From Sialis fuliginosa (lineage: Eukaryota > Arthropoda > Insecta > Megaloptera > Sialidae), in the NCBI GenBank assembly GCA_961205875.1, contig OY540815.1, positions 20,397,638 to 20,461,637 on the forward strand: a stretch of DNA of 64,000 nucleotides, read 5' to 3'. Each line of letters opens with the position of its first letter. The stretch's first letter is position 1. Of this stretch, positions 33,851 to 44,856 are shown one piece after another. The translations under genes were made by a program, and so were the position numbers. The notes under the pieces were generated by a model, which made no database searches, was not told the origin of the DNA, and worked only from the letters and a program-made list of their open reading frames with translations.

Positions 33851-34379
33851 TATAAAATACCATGTTTTTATCAAATAACATCTTATAGTTTTTTTATAAT
33901 AATATTGATACTCATACCATGCTGGAAAGTTGGTTGTGTGAACCACAAGGGTCGCACCTCATGATTTATTTTTATATTCAATTTTTGTAGTTTTATACAT
34001 TTTTCATTTTTTAAAATTTTGTATTTTCGAACCACCCAATTCTGCACCCGGTATTTTTTTATTAATTTGCATTGATTATCATAATTTATTCTAGAAAAAA
34101 GAACTGCCCTTCGATACCGCGGTTTATTTTAAATTTAAATTTTAGTGAAAATTCATTCATTCTGTTTTCGCATGGTGCGGTAACAGACAGTCAGAATTTC
34201 TATTTTAATCATAAAAAAGATTAATTTATTTGTCGTTAAATAAAATAAAAGCAATTATTAAACACACAAAAAGCTTACATGCTTTTTTAAATAAAATCCC
34301 TGCAATTACGAGATACCGTATCATTTTTGTATACAAATAAATGTTAACACATGTATATGTACAATGTATGTATGTATAT
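33851..34379. other. Unassigned interval
   Basis: Non-coding A/T-rich DNA; nothing recognised apart from the outer copy of the 22-bp direct repeat near 33865-33888. Confidence 0.35.
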
Positions 34380-35011
34380 GTACAGTATGTTCCAAAAGTC
34401 TGGAAACGGTTAAAAAATACAAGAGTGAATTAAAGAAAAAAAGTATTATGTCCGGTATTATAAACGAACCAGCAAAATTTGCTAGTTTGCAAGCACTTCC
34501 AAATGAGGTTACAAACGTATCTGACAGTTCTCTTTAAGTTTCATGAAATGTGTGACAGTTTTTTTTTAAATATAGCTTACATCATTAACTTTAAGACTAT
34601 CAAATTAAAATTGATAAATCAACAAATAAGTTGATTAGTTAGTATCTCAGCGAATACCTTATTAAAGGTTTTCTGGGTTGCCGAATAAGTATTTGTTAGT
34701 TAGCAGCTATCAAATAATCGATTTTTTTACAAATTAACATTGTTTATATTTAGCTATATTTTTTTCTTAATCGGGTTTAACTGATCGATAAAAAAGTGTA
34801 CTCAAAAATTACAGCCTGTACACTGATTTGAATCAAAAAAGTGACTTATGTTCCATTTTGCGCCGCCCCACCTGGCCTGGCGCCCCGAGCGGTCGCTCTG
34901 GTTCACCCCCCCCCCCCCCCACCTAAAACCGGTACTGGATACTACTACAGAATATCCCATTTGAAAGTGCTTGCTAGCTAGCAAATTTGCGAGCTCCTTT
35001 ATAATAACGGG
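34380..35011. mobile_element. Inverted-repeat element interrupted by an hAT-type piece
   Basis: Segments at 34451-34507 and 34954-35011 are inverse to each other over nearly 60 bp; shared cores are AAATTTGCTAG and GCAAGCACTT. The left flank TACAGTATGTTCCAAAAGTC resembles mariner-type MITE starts, but the right partner of that end is not seen. Between the arms lies a reverse-oriented hAT-type fragment (34561-34937). Confidence 0.5.
34561..34937 (-). mobile_element. hAT-type element, truncated copy
   Basis: The end CCGGTACTG (34929-34937) and the G+C-rich subterminal block GCGCCCCGAGCGGTCGCTC match the left end of the element at 25306-26947 in inverse orientation. A C-run of about 15 follows the subterminal block. 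The interior continues into the repeat-unit sequence and stops at AAATATAGCTTAC, and relative to the 25-kb element part of the unit is deleted. Confidence 0.75.
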
Positions 35012-35552
35012 CATTAGTACCTATTATAAATTTATTTTTGCGTCCATAAAGAGATTCTTTTTTTATGTCCATGCCCATTTATAATGTTAAGATGTTGCAG
35101 ATAATATAATGCGTATTTTTTATCTAAATAAATATTTTTAAATGTCCGCAATATAATTATTCCATTCCCAAACAAACATACACAAAATAATTTGTTGTAA
35201 TAACACCAAAGACGCATACAAGTACATACGTGCGTGTTTGCATTTGTACTGGAGGTACGTAAATTTTTTATTTATTTGGATTATACGCAAGAGAAAATAC
35301 AAACGGCAAAACACGCGTCCCCGGATGACAGAATGCCAGCACTGTGCGCCATACAGTAAGCATTTTATGATATAAAGGTGAAATAAAAATAAAGGAGAAA
35401 TATGTGCGAAGCACAACATATAAAACGGACATGGTAATTTGACACAGGACCCCATCTTAAACTTTATACCACGTCGTGAATAACTACACTTTTTTACACT
35501 CTTGCAGAGTCTATTCGAAACCTTGTAACGTATGAATTAGTTTGACGATATA
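35012..35552. other. Unassigned interval
   Basis: The 105-codon reverse frame at 35138-35455 is cysteine-, leucine- and tyrosine-rich without a recognisable domain and is not called as a gene. Confidence 0.35.
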
Positions 35553-36075
35553 TAAGGTACTGGTACCAGTCTTGGATATGACCCCAGTAATGGCTATTTT
35601 TAAATTAAATAGAAATATTTGTTGATATTTAATTACTGCCATTTCTGAATATTAATCTATATACATTTAACTGTCTTACAGAGTGATTTGTTGACAATCG
35701 ACCAATAGGTGTCAAAATGGTATACATTTAAACTAAATATTAGTATAGTTTATTTATTAAGTATTATATTATCATAGCAACTGCTTTACATTGTTTCAAA
35801 TTTGACGATTCTTTCTTTTATATCTTTTGTGTCGTAGTATTTATCATTTTGTAATCATTACTGGTTTTACTTTATCCATTACTGGAGAAAAAACATAAAC
35901 AAAATAAAAGGCTATAACTTAAAAAACAAACTATATGTGCAGATTTTAGTAATTAAATTGATTAAATAAATAGTTACTTGTTTTATTAGTTACATGAGTT
36001 CATAAGAATTACAAAAAAGAAAGAATCACAAAAACAGTCAACCTTGTCTTATAGCGGCCATAACTGGCTCTAATA
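35553..36075 (+). mobile_element. MITE-A, full-length copy
   Basis: Left end TAAGGTACTGGTACCAGTCT. The right end has TATAGCGGCCATAACTGG but then departs from the consensus terminus (CTCTAATAATACA), so the last dozen bases are altered. The interior is closest to 40543-41086. Confidence 0.85.
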
Positions 36076-37040
36076 ATACATTTTAAAATAAGTTAAGGAT
36101 GTATGCATTTTATGACCAAACTTTGTAATGTCGTTTAAAAGCGTGTTGTTTCAATTTATAGTTATTTTATATTAAACAAAAAATGAATATTTTGACTTAG
36201 AAATTAAAAAAAGTAATCTAATTCTATTTTGAAAGACATAAAATCCACCAAATGTCATCGAACTGTGTTTTTGGATCATTCGATTTGTTTACCAACATTA
36301 AGCTAAAACTAGAACAGTCTTGATCATAAAATTACATAAAGTTTACTTTTAAACTATAACAAGTAAAGTAAAACTATTTAATGGCATTTATTTACTACAC
36401 AAATACAATAGTACATTTGAAATATTATTATTAATGATTAAAAATAGTAGCATATAATTAACAACATATAATATTATATAAACACTAGTCAGTAGTTTGC
36501 AATATATTTATTTAATTTTCCGTTGATGAACATAACACTAGGAATACTAATTATACACATACAGTAGCGTTTTAATTAGTAATATTATTATTGTTTACAC
36601 CATATAACTCAATTTTCGTAATGGGACCATAACACTATATAATAGCATTAACTCTCGTACACAATAGAATTACTTGAAAATATACTTCACTATTACAATG
36701 TGAAACTATACTCTATTTCATTTAAGAATGCATTTTACCGTAAAAAACCACGGCAACCACTGCATTCTTTAATGAAATAGAGTATAGAGAACTTATGCAT
36801 ATTCATTTACGCTTATCAAACAATGGGCTTGCATTTAGCCCCAGCTAGAGAAGGTGTGGTAAATAAAATAAAAATGGGTGTGACTGTGTCAGGATGCACA
36901 CTAATGCACAGTCGAGGGAATGGCGTGAATACGGATTGATACATTTTTGTAACACAGAAACATTTGAATATTTGTAAAATGGGCACAAAATGTTGCCACT
37001 AAATAAAGAAATATATAACTAGTATTGTATAACATAGTTA
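36076..37040. other. Unassigned interval holding a strong hairpin
   Basis: A/T-rich non-coding DNA. The only structure is the 27-bp inverted repeat listed at 36706-36787. Confidence 0.4.
36706..36787. repeat. 27-bp inverted repeat (hairpin)
   Basis: The arms at 36706-36732 and 36761-36787 (CTATACTCTATTTCATT.. and its inverse) pair with one mismatch across a 28-base loop containing CCGT..ACGG. The size fits a small cruciform or a pre-miRNA-like stem, though no sign of expression is visible. Confidence 0.75.
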
Positions 37041-37440
37041 TTTTTGCTTCCTCGCAATATCGAAGATACGAGAAGCTTTTTTTTCAGATTGAGACAAAAA
37101 AAATTCAAAATTTTCAATTGATCTATCCATTTCACGTCAAAATAAACACTTTTCGTTCTGTGTCTGTCTGTCTGTCCGTCCGTGTGTGTGTGTCCATCTG
37201 TCCCCTGAATCCTTGTCACACGCATAACTCATGAACCACTAAACCGATATTATTGAAACTTTGAGGACGGTCCCATTTCAAAATCGTGTGTAAGGGGGAG
37301 AGGTGACACCCCTAACCTAACTGAACCAATTCCAGGCAATTTATATAAACACTATCAGTGTTTATTTAAATTGTTGAATAATTAACTAACTTTGGTGAAT
37401 TCAGCACGAGGAAGCACTGTGCATTTACTTGGCAGATGTT
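37041..37440 (+). repeat. Family B repeat, copy 2 (internally deleted)
   Basis: It starts TGCTTCCTCGCAATATCGAA and keeps the TCTGTCTGTCTGTCC run, the CGCATAACTCATGAACCACT block and AAGGGGGAGAGGTGACACCC. It then jumps to the 3' part (CAGGCAATTTATATAAACAC) and ends ..GCATTTACTTGGCAGATGTT. About 250 bp of the middle present in copies 1 and 4 is absent. Small frames on both strands are by-products. Confidence 0.75.
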
Positions 37441-38475
37441 TTTTACGATATGTACGAACATAAAAACAATTAATTTATTAATATGAAATTAATTTTATAG
37501 AGATAATATAAATTAATAGGGTTTCTTCCTAAAAATCATTAAATAATTCCATATAAAATAAAGAAATTACAACTACTATAATATGGATCTTGGCTTCTGG
37601 GTGTAAGCCGCGTTTATTTGATCATGTTATCCATATCAAGATCACCGCGAAAGCCTCAAGACTACTATAATATTTTCAATATGTTTTTCAAACATTTTTT
37701 TATAGCATATAACATAAGGTATTGTTATTTCCAATTAAATAATTTGTTTAATCTACCTAAACCTTTAAGTAGATTAGTAAAAATAAATTTTAAAAAAAGT
37801 AAACCAAAATCAGATTATTCTAAATTGTAATTTACACAGTTTGAAAACGACCCGCTCATTTGCTAGGGGTATTTACTTCTTCCGTACTTTGTCGGCAGCA
37901 AAAACGTTAACATAATATTGTATGTACGTAAAATTTATTTGTGTGTGAATATTTAAACCAGTGCAGTGGTGGAAAACACTATTTTTCAGATATTTTGTAT
38001 AATAAATGTGACAGTTATAAATAATATTTTGTAACAAAAACGTTTGCTAATATGTATTAAAAAAAGTTTGAATTTTTAATTTTTGTATTAGTTAAAGTTT
38101 ATTTACTAAAAAAAGAAAAATATAATTTGTTTAGTTCTTTCTACAAAAGATTTTTAAATTTTAAATTAGGATCTCAGTAAAATAAGATTTATTTTTGTAA
38201 CTTTTTTTTTCATTTATATTCCTCGAAAATAGGTAATGTAGTTACAAAAAATTCAAAAAACAAATTAAATATAATAGTTACATCTAAATTAACAAGGATA
38301 ATAACTGATGTTAGTCGAATCCTCTAACGGAAAACATCTGCATAGTTAAAATATGATTACGTTTCTAGTGTTAAAATCGTTTGTAAGGGGGAGGGGTGGC
38401 ATTTCAAAATAGTTAGTGTAGGTACATACAAATTTTATAGAATATTTTTTGAAGAGCATTTAACTTTCTATAAAA
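37441..38475. other. Unassigned interval with a family B crumb
   Basis: Mostly non-coding A/T-rich DNA. At 38374-38415 a short piece (AAAATCGTTTGTAAGGGGGA..GGGGTGGCA) matches the middle of family B. Confidence 0.4.
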
Positions 38476-39006
38476 TAAGATACTGGAACCAGTTATGGCC
38501 GTTATAACAGCAAGGTTTACTGTTTTTATGATTGGCGGGCTTCTTTTTTGTAATTTTCATGAACTCATGTTACTAATAAAACAAGTAACTCTTTATTTAA
38601 TCAATTTAATTACCAAAGTCCGCAAATATAGTTTTTTTATTTATATTTTTTTATGTTTTTTCTCCAATAATGGATAAAGTAAAACCAGTAATGAGCACGC
38701 AGTGATGGACACTTGCTAATGATATAAAAAAGATATAAAAGAAAGAATCGTCAAATTTGAAACAATGTAAAGCAGTTTCTACGATAATATAATAATAAAT
38801 AAATAAATTATACTAATAATTAGTTTAAATGTCCATCATTTTGACACCTATAGACCGATTTTCATCAAATCACGCTGTAAGACAGTTAAATGTATATACA
38901 TAGATTAATATTCAGAAATGCTAGTAATCAAATATCAACAAATATTTCTAATTCAGTACATTTAATTTAAAAATAGCCATTATTGGGGTCATATCCAAGA
39001 CCTTAG
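38476..39006 (-). mobile_element. MITE-A, full-length copy, inverted
   Basis: It begins with the inverse of the right terminus (TAAGATACTGGAACCAGTTA, then TGGCCGTTATAAC) and ends ..GGGGTCATATCCAAGACCTTA, where about 12 bases of the left terminus are missing. The 60-codon frame at 38495-38677 is matched by a similar frame in the copy at 40543-41086 only because the DNA is repeated. Confidence 0.85.
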
Positions 39007-39559
39007 ATCACCACAACTTATTTTTTTTAAAGCCCACTGTACGCCACTGGTATATACCTACATAAGTACATGCACCTACACATACCATTCTGTTGAGGTG
39101 CACAGAACCGTAAAGTTATTTTTCTGTTTGATGTATGAGCTGTGAATTTAAACTTCACTCAATTTCCCCCAAACGGAAGTATAGAGCTCACACTTATATA
39201 TGTTTGAAATTTGCATACGCCCACCTGACAGGTGTACGTCCAGGTCGCGTAAGCTTGGACATTTCTGTCGTGATAAATACCGCTGAGGTCGACTTTGACA
39301 ACTTCAGTTCAATATAAAGTTACGCATATGAGTTACATTTGTTCCCTTTTTACTTTCAGGTTATGTGAATTTTTCATTTGTAATATTATATATTATAAAA
39401 TTCCACGCTTTGTAAAGGCAGAATTGCGGTGTGAAGTCTAAAATTTTAAGCTTATTTTAGGATTTTTTTGTGTAACAAAATAAAATATAATCTTTTCAGT
39501 ATTTTTATAATAATATGTTCTTATATGCATCTTAAATTATACAAAAACATTTTTTTAAA
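39007..39559. other. Unassigned interval
   Basis: A less A/T-rich patch at about 39130-39320 contains a 60-codon frame (39135-39317) with no recognisable domain and no paired splice sites. Confidence 0.35.
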
Positions 39560-39930
39560 GTAAGTACTGTGTTTGTGTTTTTTGGACTCCTAAAAAAACC
39601 CTAAAATCAGACATTTACATTTATAAAAAACAAAATGGCGGATATGTAAAAAAAAGTTTGCAAAATACGTGTGTGTTTTTTTATTGAATATCGAGAAAAA
39701 AAACGTCTTAAAATTTTATCCCGATCGGTTGATTAAAATTTCGCACTAACCGAAAAAAGTGGTTTCGAGAAAAACGCGTTTTTAAGACTTAATAAAAAGT
39801 GTTACACTAAAACGGCCCGTTCTCTTCTATGTGTTATAACTTCGTAAATACTTTGAATTTCGGTCCATTATTTTCATAGTATACTCTAAATATATTTCAC
39901 TTTCAGAATATGTAAAAAAAATTAAATCGT
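39560..39930 (-). mobile_element. Diverged relative of the TTAA-flanked element
   Basis: In inverse orientation it shares with 4066-4721 the ordered blocks ACAAAATGGCGGATAT, CCCGATCGGTT, GGTTTCGAGAAAAACGCGTT and CCGTTCTC. No TTAA-flanked G-rich termini are recognisable, so it is a decayed copy or related subfamily. Confidence 0.5.
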
Positions 39931-40028
39931 CACACCACAACAATGCCTTAAACTAACATTTTGAGTTTGGTTTTAAATTTTTAGCAAGTAAATGAAAGTT
40001 AAAAATTACTACGTCATTAAAACCTATC

Positions 40029-40198
40029 AAGTAAATGCACAGTGCTTCCTCGTTTTAAATTCATCAGACTGTTAATTATCGAACAATTTTAATAAATACC
40101 GATTAAATATTCAAAATTTAATTTGTATACAATTTTATTACAAAATAGAAGTTCGAATTTTCTCCTAATACGTGCCTGATTTTTTTTTTATATATATG
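40029..40198 (-). repeat. Family B repeat, 3' part, inverted
   Basis: The inverse of 5813-6008: starts AAGTAAATGCACAGTGCTTCCTCG and runs to the CCTGATTTTTTTTTATATATA block. The rest of family B is absent. Confidence 0.65.
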
Positions 40199-40542
40199 TC
40201 TATATGTATATCAGATAGGATAATAACCTGATGTTGCATTTCCCTGGTCAGCCCGGTACATATTCATAATATCATGTCAGTCGTCCATGTCAGGTGTAAG
40301 CTTTGATGTGAGATAATATAGGATACCTGGCTGTATGTTTTAAATTAAAGCAAAAAATGACACAAAAGAAAAAAATTAATACCACCAAAATAAATATTTT
40401 AAAAATACAGACATTAATTAAGTAGCTACCTTCTTAATTATGTAAATTAGAAAAAAAAATGTATTTTACAAAGTAAACAATGTACAGTACCTAATTGAAA
40501 ATAAATAACATATACATATAAAACATATATAATATACCTAAC
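40199..40542. other. Unassigned interval
   Basis: Non-coding; nothing recognised. Confidence 0.35.
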
Positions 40543-41086
40543 TAAGGTACTGGCACCAATCTTAGATAGGACCCCAGTAATGCCTTTTTTTAAATTAAAT
40601 GTACTGAATTATAAATATTTGTTGATGTTTGATTACAACCATTTCTGAATATTAATCTATATACATTTAACTATCTTACAACGTGATTTGATGACAATCG
40701 ACCAATAGGTGTCAAAATGGTATACATTTAAACTAGATATTAGTATAATTTATTTATTAAGTTTTATATTATCATAGCAACTGCTTTACATTGTTTTAAA
40801 ATTAACGATTATTTCTTTTATATCTTTTGTGTCGTAGTACTTATCATTTTGGAATTCAAACTAGTTTTACTTTATCCATTACTGGAGAAAAAACATAAAT
40901 AAAATAAAAAGCTATAATTTAAAAAAAAACTATATTTGCGGACTTTGGTAATTAAATTGATTAAATGAAAAGTTACTTGTTTTATTAGTAACATGAGTTC
41001 ATGAAAATTACAAAAAAGAAGCCCGTTAATCACAAAAACAGTAAACTTTACTTTTATAGCGGCCATAACTGGCACCAATACCTTAT
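40543..41086 (+). mobile_element. MITE-A, full-length copy
   Basis: Left end TAAGGTACTGGCACCAATCT, right end ..AACTGGCACCAATACCTTA, both bordered by TA. About 544 bp. The 68-codon reverse frame at 40872-41078 is not maintained in other copies and is not a gene. Confidence 0.85.
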
Positions 41087-41866
41087 AACCCTATAAATTA
41101 TTTGAAAAACATTTCAAACAATATATTTTTTGTGGTACGTAATCTTAAATCAACAATTTATAATATTTTAGACTACGAAAGGCTAGTTGTTCATAGCAAT
41201 GCCAATAAATCATGTTAAATGATTTTCAATTCTTTCATTATCGTCTATAGTAACAAAAATTCTACCATTTAATAATAAACTACAAATGTTTCTTTTTAAG
41301 TTTTTAATTATAAAATTGCTATAAAATGTGGATTATTTTTATTTTTTTATCACATTCTCTAGGAGGCCTACAGATTCTAAATACGGATCTGTACACAGTG
41401 TTTTATTTTCTATACAAAATTTAAGATAAATATTCGATATAAATACAAACTGTGATATAAGCACATACATACATACGTACATACATATGTGAAAATGCCA
41501 CGTACGAATTTTCATGTGGAATGCTGTTACGATGCTCAGGTACCTACTACATATACATATGTTACGAGAGATCTATGTATGCATGGACACTTCTGTGACG
41601 TGATAAATTCTATGTATATTTCACACGTTTATTGAACGAATTCGTTATTCTGTGGATTTGTAGATACACATAACAAAGGTGGTTTTTCGCTTGTACAATA
41701 CGAATACCGACTGAATAAATAAAAACGTCTTATTTTTGACGACATAGTGCTACTTTAAAATGTTCTTGATGTACTACACAGTGTTTTGGAGTTACTACCA
41801 TTTATGTAAAATACAAAATGAAACTTCGGTCTGTCCTAGAGACCTGAATAGGAAAAGTTTTTGGTA
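41087..41866. other. Unassigned interval with a microsatellite
   Basis: A (CATA)n tract occupies about 41462-41487. Otherwise non-coding DNA. Confidence 0.4.
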
Positions 41867-42050
41867 TAAGGTACTGGTACCAGTCTTGGATATGACCCCA
41901 GTAATGACTTTTTTTTAAATTAATGTACTCAATTAGAAATTTTGTAATTATTAGTAAGTGTCCATAACTGCGTGCTCATTACCGGTTTTACTTTATCCAA
42001 AAAAACAATAAACCTTACTCTTATAGAGGCCAAAACTGGTGCCAGTACTT
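41867..42050 (+). mobile_element. MITE-A, internally deleted copy
   Basis: Only 184 bp, but both termini are kept: TAAGGTACTGGTACCAGTCT and ..AACTGGTGCCAGTACTT. Roughly two thirds of the interior is missing, with joins near AATTTTGTAATTATTAG and TTATCCAAAAAAACAATAAA. A deletion derivative with intact ends is the usual form of secondary MITE subfamilies. Confidence 0.8.
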
Positions 42051-42107
42051 CAGTTCGTTAGTTGGTATACTATAAAATCCAAAAAATTTTGTTTATTTTG
42101 TTTAATA

Positions 42108-42566
42108 CAGTGTAACCTTAATATAACGAGCCTCAATATAACGATTTCCTCGATTTAAATTTTTTTTCGAAATTCCCGTAAGAGCTAATGTAAAATATAC
42201 CTTTATATTACGAATACATTTGTCAACAACCTCTTTATAACGAATTTTTCGACAGGTTCAGACACGTTAAATTTTTCGTAAGACAATCATTATTGTTTTT
42301 TTGCTGTTTGCAACTGTTGCTAGTTTTAAAGTTGCAATGGGTGAAAAACAAAAAAGGTGTTCCTTAACCGTCGCAAAGAAACGAGAAATTATTAAGTATG
42401 TAGACGAAAATCCTACAACGAAAAAAATAGACATCGCTACATTCTCTTGTTATAACGAATTGTAGACCAACCTAACCTTTATATAACAAACCTCACTGTA
42501 ACAAATTATTTGGAATAACGAATATTTTCTACTTCTCTTCAGTTTTGTTATATCGAGGTTGCACTG
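42108..42566 (+). mobile_element. pogo/Tigger-type non-autonomous element
   Basis: The 459-bp element starts CAGTGTAACCTTAATATAAC and ends with the inverse form ..TATCGAGGTTGCACTG. It is flanked by TA on both sides (42106-42107, 42567-42568). The ATATAACGA motif repeated inside both ends is characteristic of pogo/Tigger termini. It carries the start of a transposase (42337-42465). It lies inside an FB3 relic, because the sequences on either side rejoin to match 21590-21610. Confidence 0.8.
42337..42465 (+). pseudogene. pogo/Tigger transposase N-terminal remnant
   Basis: The ATG frame reads MGEKQKRCSLTVAKKREIIK, then YVDENPTTKKIDIATFS, ending after 42 residues. The pattern R..LT..KK.EII..V.ENP..KK.DIA..F is the first helix-turn-helix of the CENP-B/pogo (psq-like) DNA-binding domain. 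That domain normally continues with a second HTH and a DDE catalytic core in a protein of 400-600 residues, all absent here. After SF the frame runs into right-end sequence, so the rest was lost by internal deletion. Such a copy would move only with transposase supplied in trans. Confidence 0.7.
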
Positions 42567-42570
42567 TATT

Positions 42571-42665
42571 ATAAAAATGGATATTTTCAGACATAATGTT
42601 TCAGGCAAAAGTTGCTTATTTTTTCTCGTAAATTACGAATCTGCAATAAAAAATGTGGGTATAGA
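42571..42665 (+). repeat. FB3 relic beside the pogo element
   Basis: It matches 21610-21700 (TTTTCAGA.A.AATGTTTCA, AAAAGTTGCTTATTTTT, CTCGTAAATTACGAATCTGC). The matching left flank at about 42075-42105 is weaker. Together they show that pogo inserted into an FB3 copy. Confidence 0.6.
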
Positions 42666-43221
42666 AAGTTATAAACAAAAAAATTGTGAAATCAATTAAA
42701 CAAAATTAAATCCAATTGCAATCTTCGAAATCCAAAAAAATAAATTTTGCAAAAAATATAGTAAATTATCGTCAGTTTGAGGATGTGCTAAATATAAAAA
42801 AATTGTAACATAGATGATAAATATTAGGTACTTACTCTCACTATGTGACAAAAGCAGACGCGTAATGAATGTGTGAATTAATAATATCGTTACATCCAAG
42901 TTAACGACAAAACCATTTGTTTGCCGTAAATTCTAATAAAAAGAGCTATTAAATAGTTTTTTTCATAACTGCAAATAAACCGCACACTGGCATGTTTGCG
43001 GTTGGATGAATCTGTTCAAATAAAGAGGTTGCGGTCAAAAGTATACTTACGCGAATACAAAATGTGATTAATTAGTGAAACTAATGTTATTTTTATTAAA
43101 CGAGAATAGTTTTTTAAATATCCTATTTAATCTTAATTATCTCAAATTGAAAGCTAAATAATAAATCTTGCTGGGCGAGTCTGAAATACTTTTAGATTTG
43201 TGAAGGAAATTAAGTGATATA
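42666..43221. other. A+T-rich DNA, nothing recognised
   Basis: Non-coding; the 67-codon reverse frame has no recognisable content. Confidence 0.4.
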
Positions 43222-43743
43222 TAAGATACTGGCACCATTAATGGTCGCAATAAGAGCAAGGTTAACTGTTTTTTGTTACTAATAATGTTACTAATAAAAG
43301 AAGCACCTCTTTATTTAATCAATTTAATTACCAAAGTCTGCAAAAATAGTTTTTTTTAATTATAGCATTTTTTTGTGTTGTTTTTTTCTCCAGTAATGGA
43401 TAAAGTAAAACCAGTAATGAACACGCAGTGATGGACACTTACAAAATGATAAATACTACGACAGAAAAGATATAAAAGAAAGAATCGTCAAATTTGAAAC
43501 AATGTAAAGCAATTGCTATGATAATATAATAATTAATAAATAAATTATACTAATAATTAGTTTAAATGTCCACCATTTTGACACCTATTGGCCGATTGTC
43601 ATCAAATCACGCTGTAAGACAGTTAAATGTATATAAATTAATATTCAAAAACGGTAGCATTCAAATATCAACAAAAATTCAATACATCTAATTTAAAAAT
43701 AACCATTACTGGGGTCCTACCCAAGACTGGTACCAGTACTTTA
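43222..43743 (-). mobile_element. MITE-A, full-length copy, inverted
   Basis: It begins TAAGATACTGGCACCATTAA and ends ..CCAAGACTGGTACCAGTACTTTA. It preserves the internal site AATATAATAATTAATAAATAA, which is the uninterrupted version of the Helitron target in the copy at 61209-62416. Confidence 0.85.
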
Positions 43744-44424
43744 TTTGTGTAACATTATATAAAAAAATATTTATATTTTATTTTTATTGTGTTTTTATAT
43801 TTATTTATTTCTCCTTAAACCAGTACATTTCTAATTGGTTTACATAAATATTTTTTGTAACTTTTTAAGATTTTTTGTTATTATTATAATTTAGAAACTT
43901 GTTATTATTATAATTTAGAAACCATACAATTCACTTAAAATTCACTGAAAATAGATAATATGAAATCTGAAGTAAACGAATTAAATAATTAAATTATAAT
44001 TTACGTGAGATAAACAACTTTTGCATCACTTAATTTTATGCAAATAAAAATACGTATAAAATGTCAGGAATAAACAATTAAAAAGTTTTCTTCTCAAGTT
44101 GATTTTATAACTTAATTAAGAATGAAAACTAGATTTACATAAATGAAATATGACATGACAGATTTAAAAAAATCAAAATATATTATGTATTTGAATTGAA
44201 TACTTCTTAGTGTTTTTAGACAAATAAAAAGAAAAAGAAAACTATCTAAGGATTTTTAAATAATTAAATTATATATTAGATAAGAACAATAATGAATATG
44301 GAATTATGTAGAATCCAGACAGATCAAAGGTTAAAAAATATTCTATGTAGGGGATTATTTTTTTAGGAAAATTAATTATTTTGTTCACAAAGGATTTTTT
44401 ATTTAACAAACGTATTATTCTATA
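43744..44424. other. A+T-rich DNA, nothing recognised
   Basis: Non-coding; a short imperfect duplication (TTGTTATTATTATAATTTAG twice near 43880-43920) is the only structure. Confidence 0.4.
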
Positions 44425-44856
44425 TTAGCAGGCTTCGCCCGCAGTTTGTTAAAGAAGACTGGCAAAATTTGGTACTGTAGTAACTAAGAATTAACAACAT
44501 ATTATAACAACCCAATTGTCATGTACTATCGCCTTCAGAAGTAGTCTGCCATCGTAAAGGCCAGAATCGCTTACAACAGATTCAAAAATAGAAAGACAAA
44601 CTTCATCAGTTATATTTTTCTAGGGCGGAGCTTATATAGTTATATCATTTTAAATAAAAACACAAATATACGTCTATTATGTTAATTAATTTTATATCAA
44701 GTTTAACATATTTAAAAACTAAAATTCAGAATATCATATATATATTCATTACCACAAAATTTACGTTTAAAATTTTCAATGGATTACATAATAATTTAAT
44801 CGCACCAATATATATGAGTACCTACTATAAACGAAGAGTACTTCTTTATCTAGCAA
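44425..44856 (-). repeat. Family E repeat, copy 3, inverted
   Basis: Read in reverse it follows copy 1: ACGAAGAGTACTTC region, TCATATATATTGGTGCG, GATAACTGATGAAG equivalent and the AGACTACTTCTGAAGG block. It then extends past the point where copies 1 and 2 diverge to a terminus containing GCGGGCGAAGCCTGC, a hairpin-forming sequence. It also shows the empty FB1 site. Confidence 0.7.

Noticed and set aside
35138-35455. 105-codon reverse frame as a small membrane or secreted protein
   Set aside because: The composition is odd (C, L and Y rich) with no ordered hydrophobic helices and no supporting context.
38495-41078. Similar 60- and 68-codon frames at 38495-38677 (+) and 40872-41078 (-) as a gene family
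   Set aside because: Both are translations of the same inner segment of MITE-A copies in opposite orientation; other copies do not keep the frame.
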